From the IMG/VR virus record IMGVR_UViG_3300033991_000045, positions 1 through 37,190 of that record: a DNA stretch of 37,190 nt, one strand, 5' to 3'. The notes below the pieces were generated by a model, which was given only the letters and a program-made list of their open reading frames with translations, did not search any database and was not told the DNA's origin. The stretch's first letter is position 1, and every line of letters begins with the position of its first letter. Below are positions 30,917 through 37,190 of this stretch, in pieces. A program made the position numbers and the translations under genes. This DNA is from a virus.

Positions 30917-31062
30917 GATGACCGTCACGCAGAAGAAAAATCCGCGCGGCGGCCTGGAGCGGCACAGCGTCCTGAAGGCCGGCCCTGCTGAATCAACGAC
31001 TACGCTGGTAATGAAAAAGTTGCAGTACGACAGAAAAAAGACCGACCTGAAGTTTTGTTCTT
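30911..31062 (+). repeat. 152-bp direct copy of tail gene segment 22162-22313
   Basis: Matches 22162-22313 at 151 of 152 bases (C at 30971 against T at 22222). It begins exactly in the last codon (TGG) and stop (TGA) of the fibre gene and ends one base before the stop codon of a 48-codon ORF, directly upstream of the next gene. It is the only sequence between the fibre gene and the Tat-signal gene. Confidence 0.95.
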
Positions 31063-31064
31063 AA
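30918..31064 (+). CDS. 48-aa ORF made from a copied piece of the tail tube-like gene
   Basis: ATG 30918 lies just after the fibre stop (TGAGATG) and the frame ends at TAA 31062-31064, one base before the next gene's ATG. The peptide begins MTVTQKKNPRGGLERHSVLK and equals residues 50-97 of the tail tube-like protein, in the same frame. The stop arises only because the copied sequence ends in TTCTT followed by AA. No Shine-Dalgarno sequence precedes it, so translation would depend on reinitiation after the fibre gene. It may serve only to couple the flanking genes. Real expression is uncertain. Confidence 0.4.
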   Translation: MTVTQKKNPRGGLERHSVLKAGPAESTTTLVMKKLQYDRKKTDLKFCS

Positions 31065-31065
31065 A

Positions 31066-31281
31066 ATGACGCGGCGCGACTTCCTGAAACTGTGCTGCGT
31101 TGCCGCTGCCGGGCTGATGCTGGGATGGCGGCGACAACAGCAGGCGCAGGCGGCAATAACAGAAACGGAGACAGAAGCTCAGATATGGTCCTTTCCGCTG
31201 GCATTCCCGGCATACTTCGCGCCCAATGCGGATAGGCCACTGCACAGGCAGTACCTACCGCTGATAACGAGCAATGGCTGA
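31066..31281 (+). CDS. Small Tat-signal secreted peptide, 71 aa
   Basis: The N-terminus MTRRDFLKLCCVAAAGLMLG contains the twin-arginine motif (T-R-R-D-F-L-K) followed by a hydrophobic segment and a likely AQA cleavage site near residue 29. The mature part would be only about 42 residues and ends RPLHRQYLPLITSNG. A YLPL(I/V) tail is, as I recall, common on secreted proteins of Anaerolineae. Tat export implies a folded or cofactor-bearing product, odd for such a small phage protein. It has no ribosome binding site of its own because the copied segment lies directly upstream. It overlaps the next gene by 8 nt. Confidence 0.6.
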   Translation: MTRRDFLKLCCVAAAGLMLGWRRQQQAQAAITETETEAQIWSFPLAFPAYFAPNADRPLHRQYLPLITSNG

Positions 31282-32431
31282 ATCGACGTACTACCTGAAA
31301 CTGAAAGACCAGACCGGCGCACAGGTCGCTATCTTTTCCGGCGCAGGGCGCGGAGAATCCGGCGGCGGCTTGCAATCGTTTACCTATCGCAAGAAACTGA
31401 GGGCGTCGGGCAGCCACATGATCAAGATACATGGCGACGACGACCGCCTGCCGCTGCTAGACTTGGACGAGGCCGGGACGCTGGACAGCCAATTCGAGTT
31501 TTACCGCCGCGATCCGGCAGGCGGCCTGGGTTGGTACAAGGATTTCGAGACGTTCCACCGGGGGATGGAGTTCTCAAGCGATGCCGAGGGGCAACTGATA
31601 TTCATGAGCTACGGGGTCGGATACAACGACCTGCTGCTGGCCGAGACGATCCTCTGGCCCGCCGGCAGCGCACAGGCGACAAAGGCGGGGCCGGCCGAAA
31701 CGGTAGCAAAGGAATTCGTCGATGAGAACGTTGGACCCGGGGCGTTGGCCGCCAGCGGGCGCTTCCGAGACGGCGCGATGCCGGGGTTGACCATCCAGGC
31801 GGATGCGGCGACGGGCAATGCCTGGAGCGGCGGGCGCACGTTCAAGAATCTGCTCGATGTGCTGGTCGAGCTGGCAGAAATTGGGCCGGGCGACTACTGG
31901 ATGATGGGAACGGGCGCGGCGGCGTTCGAGTTCCAATGGCGCAATGTGCGCTGGGGGGAAGATAGGACGTTGGGGAACGCAGCCGGAAACGCGCCGGTCG
32001 TATTCTCTGCCAACAACAACAACGCGACGAACATCAGCTATAACTTTCAGCGGTTGAACGAGATCAACGTGTGTGACGTGCTCGGCGGCGGCGTCGGAGC
32101 CAACAGGCAAATCGTGACGCGGACGACGGGCTTCGAGACGGATTCGCCGTGGGGTGTTCGCGCCATCTCGCGGGATGCGCGAGACGAAACGGACACGGTG
32201 GTATTGCAGACGCGCGGCGATGAGGTAATCGCCAAAAATCGCCCATGCCGGCTAGTGTCCTTCGACGTGAAGCAGATGACGGCGACCCGCTACGGTCGGG
32301 ATTGGGACGCGGGCGATTTGGTAACGGTAGAGATACGCGACAGGATGGTTGACGTGAAGATAATCGGGGTCACTATCACCGTGGATAGCAGCGGGGAGGA
32401 ATCTATCACGGTGGACGCGGAGGAAGAATGA
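31274..32431 (+). CDS. Tail hub-like protein (siphovirus ReqiPepy6 Gp37-like)
   Basis: A 385-residue protein whose pattern matches Gp37-like proteins found after Dit in Gram-positive-type siphoviruses. There is an opening strand domain (YYLKLKDQTGAQVAIFSGAG, SFTYRKKLRASGSHMIKIHG), an insertion domain with helices (RTFKNLLDVLVELAEIGPGD) and closing domains (INVCDVLGGGVGANRQIVTR, DWDAGDLVTVEIRDRMVDVK, IGVTITVDSSGEESITVDAE). The last part is typical of phage hub/gpD-like folds. It overlaps both neighbours by a few bases. Family name is from memory. Confidence 0.65.
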   Translation: MAESTYYLKLKDQTGAQVAIFSGAGRGESGGGLQSFTYRKKLRASGSHMIKIHGDDDRLPLLDLDEAGTLDSQFEFYRRDPAGGLGWYKDFETFHRGMEFSSDAEGQLIFMSYGVGYNDLLLAETILWPAGSAQATKAGPAETVAKEFVDENVGPGALAASGRFRDGAMPGLTIQADAATGNAWSGGRTFKNLLDVLVELAEIGPGDYWMMGTGAAAFEFQWRNVRWGEDRTLGNAAGNAPVVFSANNNNATNISYNFQRLNEINVCDVLGGGVGANRQIVTRTTGFETDSPWGVRAISRDARDETDTVVLQTRGDEVIAKNRPCRLVSFDVKQMTATRYGRDWDAGDLVTVEIRDRMVDVKIIGVTITVDSSGEESITVDAEEE

Positions 32432-32814
32432 GCAATGCTATACCGGGCGAGCGGCTGCGCCATTTGGAATCTATTGGCTCGCCTGTTACTTACCTTGCCA
32501 GCGGCGCGGAGGTAGGCTGGTCTGGGTGGTGGAGCTACGGGCCTGTCGCTGCCGCCGCTATGACCATCGTCGCCGCCACGGATTTGAATGTCGTGACCCG
32601 CGTGCTGCGCGCGATGTATGTCGTTCACGAGATCGCGGGCGGCGGAACGGGCGCAGGGGAGGTCACGGCCACGCCCGGCGGCGGCGCAGTGAATCTATAC
32701 AATGTTGGCGGCGATATGCTGACGCTGACCGTCGGTGCCGGTGGGGATGTGACGGTACAGCGAGCAGCCGGGGTCAGCACATACGACATAGTATTGCTGA
32801 TGGTATGGATATAG
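32428..32814 (+). CDS. Hypothetical tail-region protein, 128 aa
   Basis: Starts by ATGA overlap. The N-terminus (AIPGERLRHLESIGSPVTYL) leads to a hydrophobic, Ala/Gly/Val-rich body with regular strands (AAAAMTIVAATDLNVVTRVL, GAVNLYNVGGDMLTLTVGAG) and ends STYDIVLLMVWI. It could be a small beta-sandwich cap protein of fibre or baseplate. Overlaps the glycosidase gene by 10 nt. No family recognised. Confidence 0.6.
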   Translation: MSNAIPGERLRHLESIGSPVTYLASGAEVGWSGWWSYGPVAAAAMTIVAATDLNVVTRVLRAMYVVHEIAGGGTGAGEVTATPGGGAVNLYNVGGDMLTLTVGAGGDVTVQRAAGVSTYDIVLLMVWI

Positions 32815-34031
32815 CGAACGAAAGAGGCAAGCCGAGACTGCAATATGAGCGCGCTTACGTACTCGTGCACGCGAGCACGAGCGCAGAGGACGTGAAGCGC
32901 GTCGCCGCTGCGTGTTGGGATGAAAAGCGCTTCACGATAGGTCAGAGCGCAGACGATGCAGGCATCGGCGATCTGGACGAGCGCAACGTGCTCGTCGTGG
33001 ATGCTCGGCCGTGGGGCGGCGAACCTGTCTTGAAAGCGTGGTTCGACGAATGGTACCCGGGTTGTATACTGACGTTCGTTGATTCGGTCGCGCAGTTCGA
33101 GCGGCTGATGGGAGTTCACACGCCTGCGTCCGTGCCGACCCGACCGGCGCGGTTCTCGATCGGTGTGCACGACAGGCCGGGCGGCGAGTGGATGGCAAGG
33201 AACGGGCTGAGAGGCGCGTGTCTCGTGCACGAGGTCGTGCAGAAGCAAGCGCGCAAGCTCGACTATCGCGCGCTACACGATGTAGGTATCACGGTCATCT
33301 GCCGCCTGAATTGGGGCTACGCAGACGGGACAGGCACGCTTCCGAGGCCACAAGACAGGACGGCATTCGTCGACGCTGTGGCAAGCACGATCTTGCAGGC
33401 CAATGGCGCGGATTATTTCCACGTCGGCAACGAGCCGAACAATAGGAGTGAGTGGCCGGACGGCTACGAATTGACGCCTGAATATGTCGTCGATTTGTAC
33501 AACGAGCTATGGTGTCTTATAGGCAAGCGGGCCAAGATCGGGCCGCCGCCCATCGACCCGTACTTCGGGCCGGGATCGAACAACCGCGAGTGGTGGCGCT
33601 ACATCTTGGAGCGCATCGCCGGCGCAGACGCGCTGTTTTTGCACCCAAAGACGCAGACGAACGACCCGACCGAGGTCGAGAGTACGGCAAAATTCTCAGA
33701 GGACCCGCTGCGCTGGCAATACCTGCACTTGCGCACGGTGGACACGAGCCTGGAAGTCGTGCCTGAGCGATTCGCGTCTCTGCCCGTCTTCGCTACAGAA
33801 GTCAACCCGCAGCGTATGTCGAATGGCGCGCTGGGATGGGATGACGATAGTGCGGCGTGGGTGTACGATGCCGCAGCATTCTTGAAGCGGCGCGTGAGCG
33901 CTGCGATCTTCTACCGCTGGGAGGCGACGGGCAACCCGAGCGATCCCCAAGGCCAGTACCATTTCGGATTGGAGCACAAGCCGAAGATTCTGGATGCAAT
34001 CAAGGTATTCCTGAATGACAAGGACACATAG
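32805..34031 (+). CDS. Clan GH-A-like glycoside hydrolase, candidate lysin
   Basis: A 408-residue protein from ATG 32805. Residues 110-400 look like a TIM-barrel glycosidase. The acid/base glutamate is in HVGNEPNNR (E210) and the nucleophile in VFATEVNPQR (E332), at strand ends 4 and 7 as in clan GH-A (xNEP and xxE motifs). Supporting strands include GITVICRLNWGYADGTG and AAIFYRWEATGN. Residues 15-105 form a separate domain. It lies directly before the holin-like genes, so it may be the endolysin or a tail-associated cell-surface hydrolase. Substrate cannot be told. Overlaps the preceding gene. Confidence 0.75.
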   Translation: MDIANERGKPRLQYERAYVLVHASTSAEDVKRVAAACWDEKRFTIGQSADDAGIGDLDERNVLVVDARPWGGEPVLKAWFDEWYPGCILTFVDSVAQFERLMGVHTPASVPTRPARFSIGVHDRPGGEWMARNGLRGACLVHEVVQKQARKLDYRALHDVGITVICRLNWGYADGTGTLPRPQDRTAFVDAVASTILQANGADYFHVGNEPNNRSEWPDGYELTPEYVVDLYNELWCLIGKRAKIGPPPIDPYFGPGSNNREWWRYILERIAGADALFLHPKTQTNDPTEVESTAKFSEDPLRWQYLHLRTVDTSLEVVPERFASLPVFATEVNPQRMSNGALGWDDDSAAWVYDAAAFLKRRVSAAIFYRWEATGNPSDPQGQYHFGLEHKPKILDAIKVFLNDKDT

Positions 34032-34043
34032 GGGGATGTACAG

Positions 34044-34322
34044 ATGAGCAAAAAGACAACTGTTTGGAGGAACATCATGGCAGACAAGGCTAAACTGGCA
34101 ATCGTCGTAGCTGGCTGTGTGATGGGGCTTGAGATCGTGATGATTCTTGTCCTGGCATTGACCGGTACGCCTGTACCAGATCAATGCTGGTCGCTGGTGT
34201 ATGCTACGCTGGGCGTGCTCGGCGGTGTGCTCGGCGCGCAGGCGCTTAACGGCAAGGTCAAGAATGGGAGAGACAATGCTACTGAAACTACTGGCGGCGA
34301 CAGTTCTAGGCTTCATCTGTAG
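34044..34322 (+). CDS. Holin-like membrane protein with two possible starts
   Basis: A 92-residue protein with two hydrophobic segments: LAIVVAGCVMGLEIVMILVL and LVYATLGVLGGVLGAQAL, and a charged C-terminal tail, as in small holins. It follows the glycosidase. ATG 34044 is preceded by GGGGGA, and an in-frame ATG 34077 has GGAGG 6 nt upstream. The 11 extra residues (MSKKTTVWRNI) add three positive charges at the N-terminus, recalling the dual-start holin/antiholin arrangement of lambda S. Function inferred from place and topology. Confidence 0.65.
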   Translation: MSKKTTVWRNIMADKAKLAIVVAGCVMGLEIVMILVLALTGTPVPDQCWSLVYATLGVLGGVLGAQALNGKVKNGRDNATETTGGDSSRLHL

Positions 34323-34527
34323 CCGAATCGGATATGAACCGCTGCACAGAGACGATGTGCCGGAGACGTTTCGCTATGCGGCAGGCGTCTTGATCGTCGT
34401 GACGGCCATGCCGCTGTTCTTGGGTGGCGATGGTGAGAAGCGCAAAGACGCGATCATAGGCGCGCTCATGTCGGCGATTGGCGTCGGAATGGGCGTGGCT
34501 CTTAACCGCATCGTCAGCAGCGACTAA
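34276..34527 (+). CDS. Second holin-like membrane protein, 83 aa
   Basis: Read from ATG 34276 with GGGAGAG just upstream, overlapping the previous gene by 47 nt in another frame. Three hydrophobic segments are visible: MLLKLLAATVLGFICSRIG, YAAGVLIVVTAMPLFLGG and AIIGALMSAIGVGMGVALN, with short charged loops (EKRKDA). Paired overlapping holin-like genes after a lysin are common in phages. The second could be the holin proper or an antiholin. Confidence 0.65.
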   Translation: MLLKLLAATVLGFICSRIGYEPLHRDDVPETFRYAAGVLIVVTAMPLFLGGDGEKRKDAIIGALMSAIGVGMGVALNRIVSSD

Positions 34528-34532
34528 CGGCA

Positions 34533-34709
34533 ATAGCCAAATACAAAAGCCCAAAAGTCAAGCAGCAAATAGAGCAAGAAGGGTTACGCGCCACTGCTGA
34601 CTGTATCGCGGCGCGGATAACTCTCAATCCCGATACCAACCTGCCTTACCACTGTGTCACAGTTAGCCGACGGTTGAATGAGATGCGCGATGATGGAGTG
34701 AAAGTGTAA
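34533..34709 (+). pseudogene. Start-less ORF, possible small HTH protein remnant
   Basis: One frame stays open from 34506 to TAA 34707-34709 and reads like protein: IAKYKSPKVKQQIEQEGLRA, then NPDTNLPYHCVTVSRRLNEM and RDDGVKV. The TVSRRLNEMRDDG segment resembles a recognition helix of a winged-helix protein. There is no ATG, GTG or TTG near the beginning and no ribosome binding site, so it is probably a truncated gene. Its last codons merge into the 12-bp repeats. Confidence 0.4.
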
Positions 34710-34750
34710 CACAAAGTGTAACACAAAGTGTAGCGCGAAGTGTAGCGCGC
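34703..34750. repeat. Four tandem 12-bp repeats (iteron-like)
   Basis: Two exact copies of AGTGTAACACAA (34703-34714, 34715-34726) are followed by AGTGTAGCGCGA and AGTGTAGCGCGC. The GTGTAACAC core is nearly palindromic, and the reverse motif GTGTTACC follows at 34751. About one helical turn of spacing suggests protein binding along one DNA face, as for iterons or operators. The stretch 34528-34896 otherwise holds only a remnant ORF and two hairpins. Confidence 0.85.
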
Positions 34751-34783
34751 GTGTTACCACAACGCTACAGTCTTTGGTCTATA

Positions 34784-34825
34784 ATGGAAGAAAAGGAAGT
34801 CTTCCAAAACTTCCTTTTCTTCCAT
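34784..34825. other. Perfect 16-bp A/G-rich hairpin
   Basis: ATGGAAGAAAAGGAAG (34784-34799) pairs perfectly with CTTCCTTTTCTTCCAT (34810-34825) around a 10-nt loop. A TATAAT sequence overlaps its left edge (34780-34785), but no good -35 box lies 16-18 nt upstream. The stem may act as a bidirectional terminator or a binding site. Confidence 0.8.
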
Positions 34826-34842
34826 ATCGGTTTGGTACAATG

Positions 34843-34872
34843 ACGCCAGAGTTGATAGACTCTGGCGTTTCG
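34843..34872 (+). terminator. Likely intrinsic terminator before the second RHH gene
   Basis: ACGCCAGAGT (34843-34852) pairs perfectly with ACTCTGGCGT (34859-34868) around a 6-nt loop, followed by TTCGATTTG. It would end transcripts of the lysis genes. The T-tract is short, so strength is uncertain. Confidence 0.7.
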
Positions 34873-34896
34873 ATTTGTGTGGTGGAGGTGGTGAGA

Positions 34897-35106
34897 ATGC
34901 GAACTGTGCGCTTTGGATTGCTCTTGTCGGAGCGAGAGCGGGAAGCATTAGCCCGGTTGACTGAGGCCGAAGGCGAGCTTTCCAAGTCAGTTGTGGTACG
35001 TCGCTTGATTCGGCGCGAGGCCAAACGGCGCGGCCTGCTGCTGCCTGTTGACCAACCCGCCCCGGCGCAGAGCGAGCAGGGACAGGTGGGGGCGCAATGC
35101 CGGTGA
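34897..35106 (+). CDS. Ribbon-helix-helix-like DNA-binding protein, end supplied by an IS
   Basis: A 69-residue protein with GGAGG 8 nt before ATG 34897. The segment RTVRFGLLLSEREREALARL, then GELSKSVVVRRLIRREAKRR has the strand-helix-turn-helix order of small RHH regulators. The tail (DQPAPAQSEQGQVGAQCR) is low-complexity. The stop codon TGA (35104-35106) lies inside the insertion sequence's terminal repeat, so the gene may have been longer before insertion. It is probably a regulator acting on the nearby 12-bp repeats, which is speculation. Confidence 0.6.
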   Translation: MRTVRFGLLLSEREREALARLTEAEGELSKSVVVRRLIRREAKRRGLLLPVDQPAPAQSEQGQVGAQCR

Positions 35107-36410
35107 CTGTTCGAACTTTGGTACAGGAGGCTAATAGACGCCCTGACCTACAGCCCAGACCTGCTTGCTTGTCCTATGCAAACAAGAGGGCCAAGTCTGC
35201 TCCACCGCGGTCCAAATGATTGCCGCACCAAGCCAGCAGCCGGCTGACATTCACCGCCGATTTTGGTCGCTTATACCCGCGCATGGTGCGGTACCGCTCC
35301 TTGATCCACCATCCAATGGCACGCTCGCTGCCGTTGTTGGTCCCATCCAACGTCTCACCGTCAGGACCTCGCCAAGTACGGTATTTTGTCAGACGCGGCC
35401 ACAGGTTCCAGCGGTCCAAGAAAAGCAGACGCAAACGATAGGCCGTGGTCGCTTTCTCTCCCGTGCTTGGAGGAGAGGCCGCAAGGTAACGGTAATGCAT
35501 AGTTTCCAATTCGTCCACATCTTCTGGTTTCCGACTGAGGATCAGTTCGCCCAACCGCTTCAAATCGGCTTGGGCCTGCTCTGGGGTCACACCAGCCGCA
35601 GCCAGGGACCCATCCGTGTCAGTCGCCACAGCCGGTTCAAGATTCTCGATCAGGCTCTCTGTGTTGCGCTTGACATGGCTCTTGCAGACCTGGTGATCCC
35701 GTCCCAAGTCGTCAGCCACGGTCTTGAGTGCATCCGCATCGTCCGTCACCAAAATCTCGGCCCCCACCGCCTCGGCGATGGGACCCATCCACTCCTTCAG
35801 CGTGGCTGCGTCCTCTCCCGACAATCCATCCACAGTCAGCACCAGGCCCGTCGTGTCATCCACCGTCAACCCCAAGGGAAACCAATCCCCCTTCACTTTC
35901 ACCGACGTCAAATCTCCTCCCAACGCTGGTGTGCGCACATTCTCGAAGACCTGGTCACGCTTCATGCCCGGCACGCATTCCGCTGCCGCTTGCACAGCAT
36001 CATACACCCGGCTCTTGCACATGTAGACCCCAAGGGCATCCAGCGCCAGAGATACTGCCCCATAACTCAGCCCCAACAGGTACAGCAAGATGCCTAGACC
36101 CTTCACCCGCTGCGATATGTGGTCCTTGCTCACCCCTTTGGGATAAACACGATGGGTGCGAAAACAGCGCAGGCACTGATAGCGGTGCGCTACCACTTGC
36201 GGGTACTTGGTATCGCGCAGAGGCTTCTCGACTTCCTGAATGAACTGGAAATGCGTGCCATCGCAACCCTCGTACGAGCATTCAGACGGCGGCTTGATCT
36301 CATCGGGCTCCACACGCGGCAGTATCAGATGCAGTCGCATTTCTCGTTCGCCTCCCGGCTTCAGTCTGGCCCTAATTCTACACCAATTCTACCGGCTGTC
36401 GAACAGTCAC
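35103..36410. mobile_element. Insertion sequence, about 1308 bp
   Basis: Ends are GTGACTGTTCGA (35103-35114) and its reverse complement (36399-36410), a perfect 12-bp terminal inverted repeat. Inside lies one leftward DDE transposase gene. The 8 bp next to each end (CAATGCCG and GCGACTTC) are not duplicates, so the copy is old, or a flank was rearranged after insertion. The left end matches the MITE-like element at 1916 over 18 of 19 bases. Confidence 0.8.
35174..36340 (-). CDS. DDE-type transposase
   Basis: A 388-residue protein that fills the insertion sequence, with GGGAGG 10 nt before ATG 36340. The N-terminus has two cysteine pairs (C21/C26 and C56/C59) forming a zinc-ribbon-like DNA-binding part. 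Candidate catalytic acids are D143 ([12 protein letters not shown]), D200 or D201 ([12 protein letters not shown]) and E339 ([20 protein letters not shown]). The last motif, with RYRTMRGYK, recalls IS6- or mutator-like DDE enzymes, but the family is not certain. It appears intact, so the element may be active. Confidence 0.85.
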   Translation of the reverse strand: MRLHLILPRVEPDEIKPPSECSYEGCDGTHFQFIQEVEKPLRDTKYPQVVAHRYQCLRCFRTHRVYPKGVSKDHISQRVKGLGILLYLLGLSYGAVSLALDALGVYMCKSRVYDAVQAAAECVPGMKRDQVFENVRTPALGGDLTSVKVKGDWFPLGLTVDDTTGLVLTVDGLSGEDAATLKEWMGPIAEAVGAEILVTDDADALKTVADDLGRDHQVCKSHVKRNTESLIENLEPAVATDTDGSLAAAGVTPEQAQADLKRLGELILSRKPEDVDELETMHYRYLAASPPSTGEKATTAYRLRLLFLDRWNLWPRLTKYRTWRGPDGETLDGTNNGSERAIGWWIKERYRTMRGYKRPKSAVNVSRLLAWCGNHLDRGGADLALLFA

Positions 36411-36425
36411 GCGACTTCTCTAGAC

Positions 36426-36454
36426 TTTACATCCCAGAACATTTGTACTACAAT
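36426..36454 (+). promoter_or_regulatory. Promoter for the DUF5131 gene
   Basis: TTTACA (36426-36431), 17-nt spacer, TACAAT (36449-36454). Start of transcription near 36461, about 35 nt before ATG 36496. It lies just outside the insertion sequence end. Confidence 0.75.
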
Positions 36455-36495
36455 TCTCATGGGACGGCGTTCAGTTGGTAGGAGGATTTGGACTA

Positions 36496-37190
36496 TGGCC
36501 AACAACTCCAGTATCGAATGGACAGAATCGACCTGGAACCCTGTGACCGGCTGTACAAAAATCAGTCCAGGCTGCAAGAACTGTTACGCAGAGCGTATGG
36601 CCTATCGACTTCAGGCCATGGGGAGTCCTAACTACGCCAATGGCTTTGAGTTAACAACGCATGAGCACGTCCTAGAACGTCCCTTTCAATGGAAAAAACC
36701 TCAAATGATCTTTGTGAATTCGATGAGCGACCTATTTCACCAGGGCGTGCCCCTTGACTTTATCCGACGGGTCTTCGATGTGATGCGCTGCGCCTCATGG
36801 CACACATTTCAAGTGCTTACCAAACGATCTGAACGACTTCTTGAACTGGACAAGGAAATGGATTGGCTTGCAAATGTGTGGATGGGTGTGAGCGTTGAGA
36901 ATCGTGACTACACTGTTCGCATTGACCATCTAAGACAGACAGGTGCCTGGGTCAAGTTTCTTTCTCTCGAACCCTTGCTTGGACCGTTGCCTGACTTGGA
37001 TCTTCACAAGATAGACTGGGTGATCGTCGGTGGTGAGTCAGGGCCTGACGCAAGGCCTATGGAAGAAGAATGGGTAACCGCCATCAGAGACCAGTGTCTT
37101 GGATTCGATGTGCCGTTTTTCTTCAAGCAGTGGGGCGGGGTTCGTAAGAAACGCAATGGGCGTAAACTGCGCGGGCGTACATGGGATGAG
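36496..37190 (+). CDS. DUF5131 / phage Gp37-Gp68 family protein (3' partial)
   Basis: AGGAGG lies 9 nt before the ATG. The visible 231 residues show the family hallmarks: [20 protein letters not shown], then [19 protein letters not shown] with a three-cysteine cluster, [54 protein letters not shown] and [15 protein letters not shown], then FFFKQWGG. The CxxxxxGCxxC arrangement suggests a radical SAM-like iron-sulphur enzyme. Homologues are often next to three-Cys-motif partner (TcmP) genes, which would lie outside this window. Lower GC than the phage genes and its own promoter suggest an independently acquired or host gene. Confidence 0.9.

Noticed and set aside
22162-31062. Template/variable repeats of a diversity-generating retroelement
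   Set aside because: No reverse transcriptase gene is seen, and the single difference is a C/T change rather than scattered changes at adenines.
32526-32804. Upstream extension of the glycosidase reading frame
   Set aside because: The extension is Arg-rich out-of-frame sequence over the preceding gene; ATG 32805 near that gene's end is the sensible start.
34780-34785. TATAAT at 34780 as a promoter
   Set aside because: No acceptable -35 box lies 16-18 nt upstream, and the hexamer runs into the 16-bp hairpin.
1-37190. Integrase, attachment sites, tRNA or rRNA genes
   Set aside because: None could be recognised; lysogeny cannot be claimed from this window.

Overview
The window is most of the late (packaging, head, tail, lysis) region of a tailed phage or prophage with a long-tailed, siphovirus-like plan. 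It carries small and large terminase, a portal, a minor head protein, a capsid protease with scaffold, a major capsid protein, connector-type proteins, a tail tube-like protein, a tape measure, distal tail and hub-like proteins, a fibre, a glycosidase and holins. GC content is high and many genes overlap as ATGA. Strong GGAGG ribosome binding sites and near-perfect sigma70-type promoters point to a bacterial host. A secreted peptide ending in an RQYLPLI motif resembles the YLPL(I/V) tails I associate with Chloroflexota (Anaerolineae) exported proteins. That host guess is inference only. No integrase, repressor, tRNA, rRNA or CRISPR array was seen.

Layout. Positions 1-1814 hold a leftward accessory operon (DUF4417-like protein, two unknown proteins and a protein with 9-residue GTVQ repeats), driven by a consensus promoter at 1872-1900. 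Positions 1815-2180 are a divergent control region holding a 157-bp MITE-like element and a 59-bp inverted copy of part of a tail gene. Positions 2181-5461 run rightward: a ribbon-helix-helix protein, a VRR-NUC nuclease, a truncated GNAT protein and the terminase. Positions 5469-9455 hold a small membrane peptide, gene remnants, the portal and minor head proteins. Positions 9456-9659 are a structured leader with a promoter followed by an intrinsic terminator, which looks like an attenuator upstream of the structural operon. Positions 9660-22025 encode the head and connectors, interspersed with surface-type proteins (LamG-like, two beta-helix paralogues) and a glycosyltransferase. Positions 22022-32814 encode the tail, including two Asp-box beta-propeller proteins. 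Positions 32805-34527 hold a clan GH-A-like glycosidase and two holin-like membrane proteins. Positions 34528-36410 hold 12-bp repeats, hairpins, an RHH gene cut by an insertion sequence, and the insertion sequence itself. A DUF5131 (Gp37/Gp68) gene with its own promoter runs off the right edge.

The most unusual signal is that two neighbouring pieces of the tail gene at 22022-23518 recur elsewhere in the window almost unchanged. A 152-bp piece lies in direct orientation at 30911-31062 with one mismatch, where it forms a complete 48-codon ORF that bridges two tail genes. A 59-bp piece lies inverted at 2080-2138 with one mismatch, beside the MITE and upstream of an early promoter. Other notable points are the terminator-containing leader, a scaffold gene nested in frame inside the protease gene (compare lambda C/Nu3), two inverted-repeat loci bracketing the terminase genes, and a MITE/IS pair sharing terminal inverted repeats.
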